NCBI GenBank assembly: GCA_003567475.1
Contig: PWZL01000044.1
Span: forward strand, 1-32,017
DNA length: 32,017 bases
Source of the DNA: Gammaproteobacteria bacterium
GTDB lineage: Bacteria > Pseudomonadota > Gammaproteobacteria > Steroidobacterales > PWYM01
Reading direction: 5' to 3'
The notes under the pieces were generated by a model, which saw nothing but the letters and a program-made list of their open reading frames with translations, did no database searches and was not told the DNA's origin. Of the stretch, positions 14,291 through 22,912 are shown in pieces. The translations under genes and the position numbers were made by a program. How positions within the stretch are numbered: position 1 is the first letter of the stretch; every line of letters starts with the position of its first letter.

Positions 14291-16249
14291 CTAGTCGGCG
14301 TCGAGGTGGCGGGTGAGGAAGGCGGCGACACGGCGGTACATGTCCACCCGATTCTCCAACCGGCGTACCGAATGGCCCTCGTCAGGGTGGCGCAGGTATT
14401 CCACCTCGATCCCCCGCTCGCGCAGCGCCAGCACCATGCGGTCGGACTCGGTGACCGGGTCACGCGGGTCGTTTACGCCGTGCTGGAACAGCATGGGCGC
14501 GACGATGCGATCGACCCGGCTGATGGGCGAGAGCTCGCGGAAGAACTCGCGCATCTCGGGGTCGTTGATATCGCCGTATTCGATGCGGTCGGAGGCCTGC
14601 AGGGCGGGGGCGGCTTCTTCCAGTGCCCGCACCCAGTCCGAGACGCCAACGAAGGACACGCCCGCAGCGAACGCTTCCGGGTAGCGGCCCAGCACGTCGT
14701 TGACCAGGTAGCCGCCATAGGAGCCGCCCATCACGGCGGCCCGGTCGGCATCCACCCGTCCATCCTCGCGCAGGAACGCCAGCGCATCCACCAGGTCGCG
14801 TACCGCATTCGGGCGTAGGCGCTGGTTGTCGAGGCGGGCGAAAGTCTTGCCGTAGCCGGTGGACCCACGGAAGTTCAGATCGAGGACCGCAATGCCGCGG
14901 CCCAGGAGATACTGGAAGACCGGCCTGAAGCCCGGACGGGCCTGGGCGGTCGGTCCGCCATGAACGTTCATCACCAGGGGAGGCAGCTCGCCGGTGACGG
15001 CCTCGCCGGCTGGCAGGTAGAGCAGGCCGTAGATTTCCACCCCGTCGCTGGCCGGAAAGGCCAGAGACTCCGGGGCGATCAGGCTCGCGCGGGCGATGCC
15101 GGCGAGCTCGGAGGGCGCCGCCTCGGCCAGGACCTCGGTGTCGAGATGCCAGGTCCAGATCGCACCGGGCTCATCGGGGCCGGTCACCTGAATGGCCAGC
15201 ACCGGGGCGGCGCTGGCGAAACTGATGCCATAGAGGCCTCGCGGCAGCTCGGGCACGGCCAGCGGACGTCCGGTCGAGAGATCACGGCCTTCGAGGCGTG
15301 ACCAGGCGCCATCGTTGACCGTCCAGAGCAGGTCGCGTCCATCCGGCGAGAGCGCCAGTCCGTCGATGTCCCGGCCGGCGACTTCCTCGATGATCTCCAG
15401 GGTGCCGGTCGCCAGGGCGTAATGGGCGACGACGTTGAACTCACGCTCGTGATTGGTCAGCAGGTAGAAGCCTGTGCCATCCGGTCGCCAGGCGAAGTTC
15501 GAGTAGGCGGACGGCACCTCGGGGGCGAACAGCGTCTGCAACTCGCCGGTCTCGACGTCGAGCAGGTGCAGGTCGTTGCCATCCTCGCCGCGGACCTCGC
15601 GCACCAGCACCAGGCTCCCGCCAGGCTGCCAGGCATCGGCGTAGTAGCCGAAGCTGCCCTCGTAGACCAGTGTCGATTCGCCGGTGGTGACGTCGGCGAC
15701 ATGGATGTCGAAGTCCATGCCGGTACGCAGGGTCGAGGAGTAGACGATACGGCTGCCATCGTCGTTGAAGTCGCCGAAGACGCGGAAGGCGCCGTCGAAG
15801 TCGAGGATGCGCCGCTCTTCGGTGCCATCGGCGCTGATGAACCAGTAGGCTTCGCGCTCGTCGCCCTGGCGGTCTGCAGCGTAGAGCAGTCCGGAGCCGT
15901 CCGGCAGCCAGCGATGCAGCGTGACCGCGGGGCCGAAGGTCAGCTGCTGCGGCCAGCCGCCACGGGCGCCGACCTGCCACAGCTGCGGCAGACCGGTGAC
16001 GTTGTTGCGGAACACCAAGGATTCGCCATCCGGCGACAGCGCAGCGGCGCCTGCGCCGCGGGTCAGCAGGAAACGGACGATGTCGGTCGGCGTCTCGCCC
16101 GCCAGGCCAGGGGTCACGGGCCCTGGCCGCGGGATGTCTTCGGCGTACGGCCAGTCGGCGAGATCGACCGGCTCAGCCAGTGCGCCGGGCCCCGGCAGTG
16201 CCAGGGTTGCGAGGGCGACCAGAGACAGGCAGCTTGAAATCTTGCGCAT
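14291..16249 (-). CDS. Exported S9 family serine peptidase (prolyl oligopeptidase type)
   Basis: A 652-residue enzyme with the two-part S9 layout: a beta-propeller with repeated PDG/SPDG turns (such as LSPDGESLVF and LSPDGRDLLW) over roughly residues 60-380, then an alpha/beta-hydrolase domain. The catalytic triad can be placed at S510 (GGSYGGY), D594 (HGVNDPRDP) and H626 (DEGHSVRR). The first 25 residues, ending GPGALA, look like a signal peptide, so it acts in the periplasm or outside. Family members cleave short peptides, often after proline, or act as acylaminoacyl- or dipeptidyl-peptidases. The exact specificity is open. ATG 16249 starts the signal peptide. Together with the neighbouring M19 dipeptidase it suggests use or turnover of exported peptides, though they are separate transcription units. 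Confidence 0.93.
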   Translation of the reverse strand: MRKISSCLSLVALATLALPGPGALAEPVDLADWPYAEDIPRPGPVTPGLAGETPTDIVRFLLTRGAGAAALSPDGESLVFRNNVTGLPQLWQVGARGGWPQQLTFGPAVTLHRWLPDGSGLLYAADRQGDEREAYWFISADGTEERRILDFDGAFRVFGDFNDDGSRIVYSSTLRTGMDFDIHVADVTTGESTLVYEGSFGYYADAWQPGGSLVLVREVRGEDGNDLHLLDVETGELQTLFAPEVPSAYSNFAWRPDGTGFYLLTNHEREFNVVAHYALATGTLEIIEEVAGRDIDGLALSPDGRDLLWTVNDGAWSRLEGRDLSTGRPLAVPELPRGLYGISFASAAPVLAIQVTGPDEPGAIWTWHLDTEVLAEAAPSELAGIARASLIAPESLAFPASDGVEIYGLLYLPAGEAVTGELPPLVMNVHGGPTAQARPGFRPVFQYLLGRGIAVLDLNFRGSTGYGKTFARLDNQRLRPNAVRDLVDALAFLREDGRVDADRAAVMGGSYGGYLVNDVLGRYPEAFAAGVSFVGVSDWVRALEEAAPALQASDRIEYGDINDPEMREFFRELSPISRVDRIVAPMLFQHGVNDPRDPVTESDRMVLALRERGIEVEYLRHPDEGHSVRRLENRVDMYRRVAAFLTRHLDAD

Positions 16250-16350
16250 GGAGCGGCTCCGGCTGGAGAGTGAACTGACCGGCGAAGTGTAGCCCAGGAG
16301 GGCAGCCGGCGCGGTAGCTTGCAGGCCCGTGCCGCGCCCGACCGGTGGGC

Positions 16351-17634
16351 TCAGAGCCGCACGAGTTCCACGCGACGATTGGCCTGGCGGCCCTCGGCGG
16401 TGGCGTTATCGGCCACCGGCGAATCCTCGCCACGACCGCTGAACTCCAGGCGATCGGCGGCTATCCCGTAGCCTGTGACGAGATACGCCATGACTGCCTG
16501 GGCGCGTTGCTCACTGAGTCGCAGGTTGGCCTGTGGATCGCCGACGCTGTCGGTGTGGCCCTCGATCCTCAGCCTGAGACCTGGATTCTGCTCCAGGGTC
16601 CAGCCGATTTCGGTCAGCGTGCCGGTGGACTCCGGTCGGATCGCCGCGCTGCCGGTGTCGAAGTAAATCCCCTGGGTCGACACCCTGCCGTCGGCCATCA
16701 GGCGATCGTAGAGTTCCAGTCCACCAGCAGCGATCCTGAGGTTGCCGATGTAGCTCGGCTGTTCACTGCGCCCGCCGAGGACGAAAGTGAGGAAGTCGTG
16801 ACGTTCGAGCTGCATGTTCGGGATGTTGGCGACGCGCTCCTCCTCAACGTACATGGTCGCGTAGTTGCCGTCGACGGCGATGCGGACGGGCGTGAGCCGC
16901 TCCCGATAGTCAGTGCGTGCCCGGGTGCTCTCGATCGGGCCCTGTACTCCGGCCTCTGTCCGGCCCAGCGCGAAGAAGGCACCCGGGTAGAACCGCCAGC
17001 TGCCGGGGCGCTCGACTTCAGTGGTGAACACGCCGATACGGGAACTCGTGGTTCCTCCAGACACATAGGCGTCGAACTCGATGGTGAAACGTTCGGGCAG
17101 CGGCTCGCCCAACGCGACACGGAATACACTGGCCGTGTCCGTGGATTGCAGCAATCGCCGGCCCTCCCAATCGACCACGTCCATCATGCCGCCGAGAAAT
17201 TCCAGCCGCCGGGGGAACCGTCCGATACGCTCGGCCGAGAAATCCTCGTAGAACAGAATACGGTCACCAGGAACGAAGTCGTAGTTGGCCCAAACGCCCT
17301 CACCCGGCGTCGCAGGGGGGCTCTGGCCGTCCTGGCGGGGTTCATTCACTTCCACCAGCTCGCCCTCCGAGTCCTGGAGGATCACGGGGCGTCCTTCGCT
17401 GCGTGCGTCGTCGATGCAGTTCTGGTCCGTGACGGCACACACCACCCCGTTTTCGACGCGGTCGAGGGCCGCTTCTACCGAAGCCGAGAGGCGCCGTTCG
17501 GCACGCCGTTCCACCGAGCGCTCCGCGCGGTCTAGCGCCCGTTCGAAGATCGATTGGGCCTGGGCGAGGCTCGCTGAGCCCATGGCTGTCACGCTCACGA
17601 GCGTCGCGGCGACGAGGAGTCTGGAGCCGGTCAT
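16351..17634 (-). CDS. OmpA-family protein with N-terminal jelly-roll-like domain
   Basis: The 427-residue product starts with a signal peptide ending ASLAQA, then a short arginine/glutamate-rich helix (ALDRAERSVERRAERR), a cysteine pair (VCAVTDQNC) and a proline-rich linker. Residues about 100-300 are beta-rich, with FYEDFS at the beginning and YIGNLRIAAGG at the end, like laminin-G/concanavalin-type sandwiches. The last 120 residues form an OmpA-C peptidoglycan-binding domain: IYFDTGSAAIRPES, RIEGHTDSVGDPQANLRLSEQRAQAV and ANRRVELVRL. The protein is probably periplasmic or outer-membrane attached and anchored to the cell wall. ATG 17634 is preceded by AGGGGAA. There is no OmpA beta-barrel, so it is not classical OmpA. 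Its ligand is unknown. Confidence 0.85.
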   Translation of the reverse strand: MTGSRLLVAATLVSVTAMGSASLAQAQSIFERALDRAERSVERRAERRLSASVEAALDRVENGVVCAVTDQNCIDDARSEGRPVILQDSEGELVEVNEPRQDGQSPPATPGEGVWANYDFVPGDRILFYEDFSAERIGRFPRRLEFLGGMMDVVDWEGRRLLQSTDTASVFRVALGEPLPERFTIEFDAYVSGGTTSSRIGVFTTEVERPGSWRFYPGAFFALGRTEAGVQGPIESTRARTDYRERLTPVRIAVDGNYATMYVEEERVANIPNMQLERHDFLTFVLGGRSEQPSYIGNLRIAAGGLELYDRLMADGRVSTQGIYFDTGSAAIRPESTGTLTEIGWTLEQNPGLRLRIEGHTDSVGDPQANLRLSEQRAQAVMAYLVTGYGIAADRLEFSGRGEDSPVADNATAEGRQANRRVELVRL

Positions 17635-17716
17635 GGCATTCCCCTGGGGTGGCGGTGTCAGGAGGTTCCCGAGGCTAACCCAGGGCGCCGCATCACGACA
17701 AGGCGCTGCCCCGGCA

Positions 17717-17736
17717 GTGCCGGCGGTTTCCGGCAC
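17717..17736 (-). terminator. Hairpin after the COG0523 gene
   Basis: GTGCCGG and CCGGCAC form perfect 7-base arms with a 6-base loop, 10 bases beyond the stop of the COG0523 gene. No T tract follows on the minus strand, so termination efficiency is uncertain, but it sits where the zinc-related operon should end. Confidence 0.45.
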
Positions 17737-17746
17737 CCGGTCCGGG

Positions 17747-18964
17747 TCAGGACGCCAGGGCCTCGCCGGTCCAGTCGGGGAAGGGGTCCGCCAGACGGCG
17801 CCAGGCGGCCGGGCCGCCGGCGAGCTCGGCATCGGTGAGCAGGCAGGTATCGAGCATGGCGGTCAGCTGCGCCTCGTCCATGCCGATGCCGATCAGCACC
17901 AGCTCCTGGCGCCGGTCGCCCCAGGGGTGTTCGAAGCGATCGAGCAGCGGCCCTGGCGTGGCCTCATCGTCCGGCCAGTGCTCGCGCGGCGTCGCTGCCC
18001 ACCAGTAGCCGGCCGGGCCGTGACGGCAGGCGCCGCCCGCCTGCGACCAGCTGCCGGCCAGGTCGTTGCGCGAGGCGAGCCAGAAGAAGCCCTTGGAGCG
18101 CACCACGCCCGGCCATTCACGGCTGATCAGGGCGTGGAAACGGCCAGGATGGAAGGGCCGCCGTGCCCGGTAGACGAAGCTTGCGATGCCGTATTCCTCG
18201 GTCTCCGGGATATGCTCGCCGGCGAGTTCACGGACCCAGCCCGGCGAGGCCTGGGCGCGCTCGAAATCGAAGCGCCCGGTATCGAGCACCTCAGCGAGGG
18301 CCACCTGGCCGAAGTGCGCCGGCACGATCCGCGCACCGGGGTTCAGGGTGGCGAGCAGCGACATCAGCCGCTCGGCATCCGCGGGGCTCACCAGGTCGAG
18401 CTTGTTGACGACGATCACGTCGCAGAATTCCACCTGGTCGATCAGCAGGTCGACTACCGTGCGGTCGTCCTCCTCGCCAAGCGATTCACCGCGGTCGGCG
18501 AGGAAATCGGCGGTGGCGTAGTCACGCAGGAAATTCAGTGCGTCGACCACGGTCACCATGGTGTCCAGCCGTGCGACGTCACCGAGACTGATGCCGTGTT
18601 CATCGGCGAAGGTGAACGTCTGGGCGACCGGCAGCGGTTCGGAGATGCCGGTGGACTCGATCAGCAGGTAGTCGAAGCGGCCTTCGCGGGCCAGCCCCGC
18701 GACTGCCCGCAGCAGGTCTTCACGCAGCGTGCAGCAGATGCAGCCGTTCGACATCTCCACCAGCCGTTCCTCGGTTCGCGAGAGGTTCGCATCGCCCTCG
18801 CGCACCAGCGCAGCATCGATGTTGACCTCGCTCATGTCGTTGACGATCACGGCGACGCGGCGGCCTTCGCGGTTGTTCAGTACGTGGTTGAGCAGGGTGG
18901 TCTTGCCGGCACCCAGGAAGCCGGACAGCACAGTGACGGGCAGGCGGATGGGTGTCGTGGACAT
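17747..18964 (-). CDS. COG0523 (CobW-like) GTPase, zinc metallochaperone type
   Basis: This 405-residue protein is a G3E-family GTPase of the COG0523 group. Motifs in order: Walker A GAGKTT at residues 18-23, the metal-binding GCICC with C75-x-C77-C78, the IESTGISEP switch region, and NKLD for guanine recognition. The C-terminal CobW_C domain contains GFFWLASR and, near the end, [10 protein letters not shown] and [12 protein letters not shown]0523 proteins deliver metals to client enzymes; zinc-linked members are induced under zinc shortage through Zur. ATG 18964 has GGAG 9 bases upstream, and the gene starts 17 bases after the DUF1826 stop, so both share the Zur-box promoter. That context points to zinc rather than cobalt or nickel. 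The client protein is unknown. Confidence 0.93.
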   Translation of the reverse strand: MSTTPIRLPVTVLSGFLGAGKTTLLNHVLNNREGRRVAVIVNDMSEVNIDAALVREGDANLSRTEERLVEMSNGCICCTLREDLLRAVAGLAREGRFDYLLIESTGISEPLPVAQTFTFADEHGISLGDVARLDTMVTVVDALNFLRDYATADFLADRGESLGEEDDRTVVDLLIDQVEFCDVIVVNKLDLVSPADAERLMSLLATLNPGARIVPAHFGQVALAEVLDTGRFDFERAQASPGWVRELAGEHIPETEEYGIASFVYRARRPFHPGRFHALISREWPGVVRSKGFFWLASRNDLAGSWSQAGGACRHGPAGYWWAATPREHWPDDEATPGPLLDRFEHPWGDRRQELVLIGIGMDEAQLTAMLDTCLLTDAELAGGPAAWRRLADPFPDWTGEALAS

Positions 18965-18981
18965 GCTCAGGGGCTCCAGGG

Positions 18982-19644
18982 TCAGTCCCGCCACACGGCA
19001 TCGAGGCTGAACAGCAGCCGCGGCGAGGGGTCATGAGGTGATCGGTGGATGACGCCGCCGCCCGAATTACCGGGAAACGCCTCGCCCTTGAGCAGGGCGA
19101 TCGCGCCAGCGGGGATCACCCGCAGGGCGGCTGGATCACGGATCAGTCCTGAGGTCTCGTCGGGGCGCCCGCCCGAGCCCGGCCCGAGCAGATCGCGTTC
19201 GGCCAGGGGATCGTCGAGCCACTCCGTGCCCGCGCCCGCGTAGGTGCACAGCAGCCGAAGGCCGACCCGGTCCACGTGCAGGCGCGGACACATCGGTCCG
19301 GAGCGCTGGTGCAGGCGCACGCCCAGCGCATCGGGCTCGAGGAGGCTTGCGTAGAGCTCCGCCAGCGCGCTCACGTCTTCGACGAAGGCCCGGTGGCCGG
19401 GGAGTCCGGCGTACGCCGCGAGCCAGGTCGCCCAGTCGGCGTGGTGCGCCGGCAGTACCCCGGTGAGGGCGATGGGCCGTGCGCATGCGGCGTCGGCAAA
19501 CGCCTGCACGTCAGCGGACAGCGCCCGCGGCAGGAGGCAGAGATTGACGTCGGGTTCATAAATGAGCGCCAGGTCGGCGATCGTGTCGACCTGGCGGCTG
19601 GCAGGCGCGGGGGGGTCGCCGAAGCGGTCAGGATGGGCAGCCAT
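18982..19644 (-). CDS. DUF1826 protein, candidate Fe(II)/2-oxoglutarate oxygenase
   Basis: The 220-residue protein matches the DUF1826 family, which recurs next to COG0523 GTPases. The conserved core reads [25 protein letters not shown], later [12 protein letters not shown] and [19 protein letters not shown] note H123-x-D125, then H200 and R209: the order, spacing and surroundings resemble the HxD...H...R iron and 2-oxoglutarate site of double-stranded beta-helix dioxygenases. That reading is my inference; the family has no function that I know. There is no signal peptide, so it is cytoplasmic. It is the first gene after the Zur-type operator and is followed 17 bases later by the metallochaperone gene. 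ATG 19644 is the start that fits the family length. Confidence 0.88.
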   Translation of the reverse strand: MAAHPDRFGDPPAPASRQVDTIADLALIYEPDVNLCLLPRALSADVQAFADAACARPIALTGVLPAHHADWATWLAAYAGLPGHRAFVEDVSALAELYASLLEPDALGVRLHQRSGPMCPRLHVDRVGLRLLCTYAGAGTEWLDDPLAERDLLGPGSGGRPDETSGLIRDPAALRVIPAGAIALLKGEAFPGNSGGGVIHRSPHDPSPRLLFSLDAVWRD

Positions 19645-19673
19645 GGGGGTTCCGGAGTCGGACGGTACGTATC

Positions 19674-19686
19674 GTTATACTATAAC
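19674..19686 (-). promoter_or_regulatory. Zur-type operator
   Basis: GTTATACTATAAC is a perfect 6-1-6 palindrome and equals the core of the gammaproteobacterial Zur box (GTTATAnTATAAC). It lies 30 bases upstream of the DUF1826 start and covers the -10 of the predicted promoter, so zinc-loaded Zur should block transcription. The A/T bases flanking the core in the longer consensus are only partly kept. Confidence 0.85.
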
Positions 19687-19706
19687 TTATCGAGCTGCCG
19701 CGTCAC
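19679..19706 (-). promoter_or_regulatory. Promoter of the DUF1826-COG0523 operon
   Basis: Read on the minus strand, GTGACG (4 of 6 to the -35) is followed after 16 bases by TATAGT (5 of 6 to the -10, at 19679-19684). The -10 is inside the Zur-type palindrome. Confidence 0.55.
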
Positions 19707-19729
19707 CCGCGCCACCCGCCGGGCCATGC

Positions 19730-22700
19730 TCAGCGCACCGGGCTGGTCTCCGGTTGACCCACCAGCATGCGGGCCAGCCAGTCGCTGGCACCCCGGACGA
19801 TCACGAACAGGCAAGGCGCGAGAAACAGTGTCAGCAGGGTGGAAACCGCCAGTCCGCCGACCACCGCGACGGCCAGCGGGCGCATCAGTTCAGCGCCCGA
19901 GCCCATGCCGACAGCCAGTGGCAGCATGCCGCCGATGGTGGTCATCACCGTCATCAGGATCGGGCGCAGGCGGATCCGGCCAGCCTCGACCACCGCGTCG
20001 ATCAGCGCCGCGCCGCGGCGCAGGCCCCGTTCGATGTACTCGACCAGCAGAATCGCGTTGTTGACCACGATGCCGATCAGCAGGATCAGCCCGAGCTGAG
20101 CGGGCGCGCTGACGGCCGTGCCGGTGGACCAGAGCGCCAGGGCCACCCCGATCAGCGCAAAGGGCGCGGTCAGCATGATCACCAGCGGGTTGCTCAGTCG
20201 TTCGTACTGCACCACCAGCACGGCGAACACCAGGAAGGCGGCCAGCAGCACCACCTGCAGGGTTTCGCGACGGCTCTCTTCTATCGCCTCGGCCTGGCCG
20301 CCGATGATCACAGAGATGTCGTCTCGCGTCGGGGAGTCGGTCAGACGCGCCTGCAGCTCCGTGATGATGCTGTCGACGTCTGCAACCGCGGTGTTGAAAC
20401 TGCCGGTGACCCGCTGTACGCGGACCTGGTTCTGGCGCTGGATACGCGCCGGACCTTCTTCGATCTCCAGTCGTGCGACATCGCCAAGTCGTACCATGCC
20501 GACCTCGCCACTGGCGACGATCACGTCGTAGAGCAGGTCCGGGTTGTCCAGGCGCTCGCGCGGCAGGCGTACCCGCAGGTTGTAGTCGAACTGCCCGGTG
20601 GAGAAACGCGTGGGCAGGGCGCCGGTCACCGCATCGCGCAGTGCCGAGCCCACCTGCTCGACGCTGACCCCGAGCGCGGCGGCACGCTCGCGGTCGACAT
20701 GGATGCCGATCTGCGGGTTGCGGTCAGCGCCAGCGACATCGACATTCTCCAGGCCGGGAATATCCTCGATCAGGCGCACGATGCGCCGGGCTTCCTGCTC
20801 CATCAGGTCGAGATCATCACCGATGAGCAGCAGGTCGAGATCCTCACCGGCGACGCTGAAATTCAGCCCCCGGATGCGCGGTGGTGCGACGCCGATGCGG
20901 GCACCCGGGATGTCGAGGGCCGCGAGCCGTTGCCGGGCCTCGACCACCCAGCGGCCTGCCGGCCAGTCCGGACGCTCGGCCGCCGGTGTCAGCCGGAGCT
21001 CCATGATCACCAGGCCCGAGCGTTCGGTGACCACCCCTCCGAACAGTGCCCCGCCTGCGATGGTGAACACGTTATCCAGATGCGGCAGCTCGCGCAGCGC
21101 AGCCTCGACCTGGCGGGCCGCCAGGTCGGTCTGCTCCGGGGTTGACCCCTGGGGCAGCCGCATGAAGATGCGCACCTCGGCGTTGTCGAGTTGCGGCATG
21201 AACTCGGTGCCCAGGCTGTTGAACAGGCTGACCGAGGCGGCCAGCGCGGCCAGCGCGGCGACGATCACCAGCCAGCGCAACCTGATCGCACCCCGCAGCA
21301 GCCAGGCATAGCCGTCTGCGAGCGCGAGCATGCCGCGATCGATGCTTCGGAAGAAGCGCGTCTGGGCGAAGCCCGAGCGGATTTTCAGCCGTGAGAACTG
21401 CGCCGCCAGCATCGGCACCAGCGTTAGCGCCACGGCGAGCGACGCCACCACTGCAAAGGAGATGGTGATGATCAGTTCGCGGAACAGCAGCGCTGCGAAG
21501 CCGAGAACCAGCAGAAAGGGGACGACCGCGGCCAGGTTGGTCAGCGTACCGGCAACGATGGCCGAGGCGACCTCGTCGGCGCCGTCACCGGCCGCCTGGC
21601 GGGGGGGTTTGCCGAGACGGTCCTGGTGACGCGAGATGTTCTCCAGCATGACGATGGCGTTGTCGAGCAGCAGCCCCACGCCGAGCGCGAGCCCGCCAAG
21701 ACTCATGACGTTGAGCGTCAGCCCACCAAAGCCCATCAGTGCGAAGGTGGCGATGATCGCGATCGGGATCGACAGACCGATGATCAGCCCCTTGCGGAAA
21801 CTGCCCAGGAAGGCCAGGACGATCAGCAGGGCCAGCAGTCCGCCGAGGAGGGCTGCCTGCGCCACCGCCTGCACCGAACCGCGTACGAAGAACGACTCAT
21901 CGCGGGTGCTCTGCCAGTTGATGTCGGCCGGAATGAACCCCGAGGCGGCGAGCGAGTCCAGGCGGGCATTGATCGCGTCCACCACCTCGACGGTGTTGGC
22001 GTCCGGCTGCTTGAACACGGAGAGCTGCGTGGCGGGGACGCCGTCGAGGCGCACGAACACCCGCTGCTCCTGAAAGCCGTCCCGGACCTCGGCGAGATCG
22101 CCGAGGCGCACGCTGCCCCCGCCCGGCAGGGCGATGAGCACCTGCTCCACATCTGCTGCGGAGGTGAACCGACCGTCGGTGCGAGCGAGGACGTCGAAGC
22201 CCGGTGCGGTGACGCTGCCCGCGCCGATATTGCGGTTTTCACGGGCAATCCGGTCGGCCACCTCGCGGAGTGAGAGCCCATAGCTCGCCAGGCGCTGCGG
22301 GTCGAGGATCACCTCCATCTCGCGAATCTGACCGCCCACGCTCTCGATGGACGAGACGCCCGGGATGGACTGCAGCTGGGGGGCGAGGACATTGTCGACC
22401 CAGTCGCGCACTTCTCTTGGCGCGCGCGCGCTGGAGGAGAATCCGCCCTGGAGCACGGCCGAGCTGCCGGGGTCCCACTTGCGCAGCCGCGGCGGATCGA
22501 CATCGGGCGGCAATTGCGCGCGGGCGCGCTCCAGCAGGCGCGATGCATCCTGCAGGGCGGTATCCAGGTCGACACCGTAGTTGAAGACAAGGTCGAGCTC
22601 AGCGCGACCCTCGCGGGCCTCACCGGTCATCAGTACGAGGTTTTCGGTCGAGGCGAGCTGGCGTTCCAGTACGCGCGTGACCTGCTCCTCCACCACGGTC

Positions 22701-22912
22701 GGTGCCGCACCGGGGTAGCCGACGCTGATGCGGATCAGCGGGTAGACGACCTCCGGGAGCAGGTTCACCGCGATGCGGCCGGAGGCGAATACACCGATCA
22801 CCAGGATCATCGCGGTGACCGCCAGCGTGCCCAGGGGACGGTCGATGGCGATCCGCGACAGTCCCTTGAAGACCTGTGCGCCGCGGGTGGGTTCTTCCTT
22901 GGCAGCCTTCAT
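19730..22912 (-). CDS. RND efflux transporter permease (AcrB/HAE-like)
   Basis: A 1060-residue inner-membrane RND transporter with the two-fold repeat of a first helix, large periplasmic loop and helix bundle, duplicated. Recognisable stretches include an N-terminal RPLGTLAV helix, VNLLPEVVYP, GGLALGVGLLLDNAIVMLEN in TM4 and the matching IGIVVNNAILLVEY in TM10. The AcrB proton-relay residues D407/D408/K940 correspond to D417, N418 and N951, so only one acidic residue is kept. Family pumps export hydrophobic drugs, lipids or metals using the proton gradient; the motifs are of the HAE kind rather than the metal CusA kind. Its ATG overlaps the adaptor stop by 4 bases (ATGA). No outer-membrane channel gene is nearby, so it would borrow a TolC-like protein encoded elsewhere. 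Confidence 0.95.
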   Translation of the reverse strand: MKAAKEEPTRGAQVFKGLSRIAIDRPLGTLAVTAMILVIGVFASGRIAVNLLPEVVYPLIRISVGYPGAAPTVVEEQVTRVLERQLASTENLVLMTGEAREGRAELDLVFNYGVDLDTALQDASRLLERARAQLPPDVDPPRLRKWDPGSSAVLQGGFSSSARAPREVRDWVDNVLAPQLQSIPGVSSIESVGGQIREMEVILDPQRLASYGLSLREVADRIARENRNIGAGSVTAPGFDVLARTDGRFTSAADVEQVLIALPGGGSVRLGDLAEVRDGFQEQRVFVRLDGVPATQLSVFKQPDANTVEVVDAINARLDSLAASGFIPADINWQSTRDESFFVRGSVQAVAQAALLGGLLALLIVLAFLGSFRKGLIIGLSIPIAIIATFALMGFGGLTLNVMSLGGLALGVGLLLDNAIVMLENISRHQDRLGKPPRQAAGDGADEVASAIVAGTLTNLAAVVPFLLVLGFAALLFRELIITISFAVVASLAVALTLVPMLAAQFSRLKIRSGFAQTRFFRSIDRGMLALADGYAWLLRGAIRLRWLVIVAALAALAASVSLFNSLGTEFMPQLDNAEVRIFMRLPQGSTPEQTDLAARQVEAALRELPHLDNVFTIAGGALFGGVVTERSGLVIMELRLTPAAERPDWPAGRWVVEARQRLAALDIPGARIGVAPPRIRGLNFSVAGEDLDLLLIGDDLDLMEQEARRIVRLIEDIPGLENVDVAGADRNPQIGIHVDRERAAALGVSVEQVGSALRDAVTGALPTRFSTGQFDYNLRVRLPRERLDNPDLLYDVIVASGEVGMVRLGDVARLEIEEGPARIQRQNQVRVQRVTGSFNTAVADVDSIITELQARLTDSPTRDDISVIIGGQAEAIEESRRETLQVVLLAAFLVFAVLVVQYERLSNPLVIMLTAPFALIGVALALWSTGTAVSAPAQLGLILLIGIVVNNAILLVEYIERGLRRGAALIDAVVEAGRIRLRPILMTVMTTIGGMLPLAVGMGSGAELMRPLAVAVVGGLAVSTLLTLFLAPCLFVIVRGASDWLARMLVGQPETSPVR

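Noticed and set aside
16308-16338. GGCGCGG/CCGCGCC repeat between the OmpA-C and S9 peptidase genes as a terminator.
   Set aside because: The loop is 17 bases and no T tract follows; such arms are common at this GC content.
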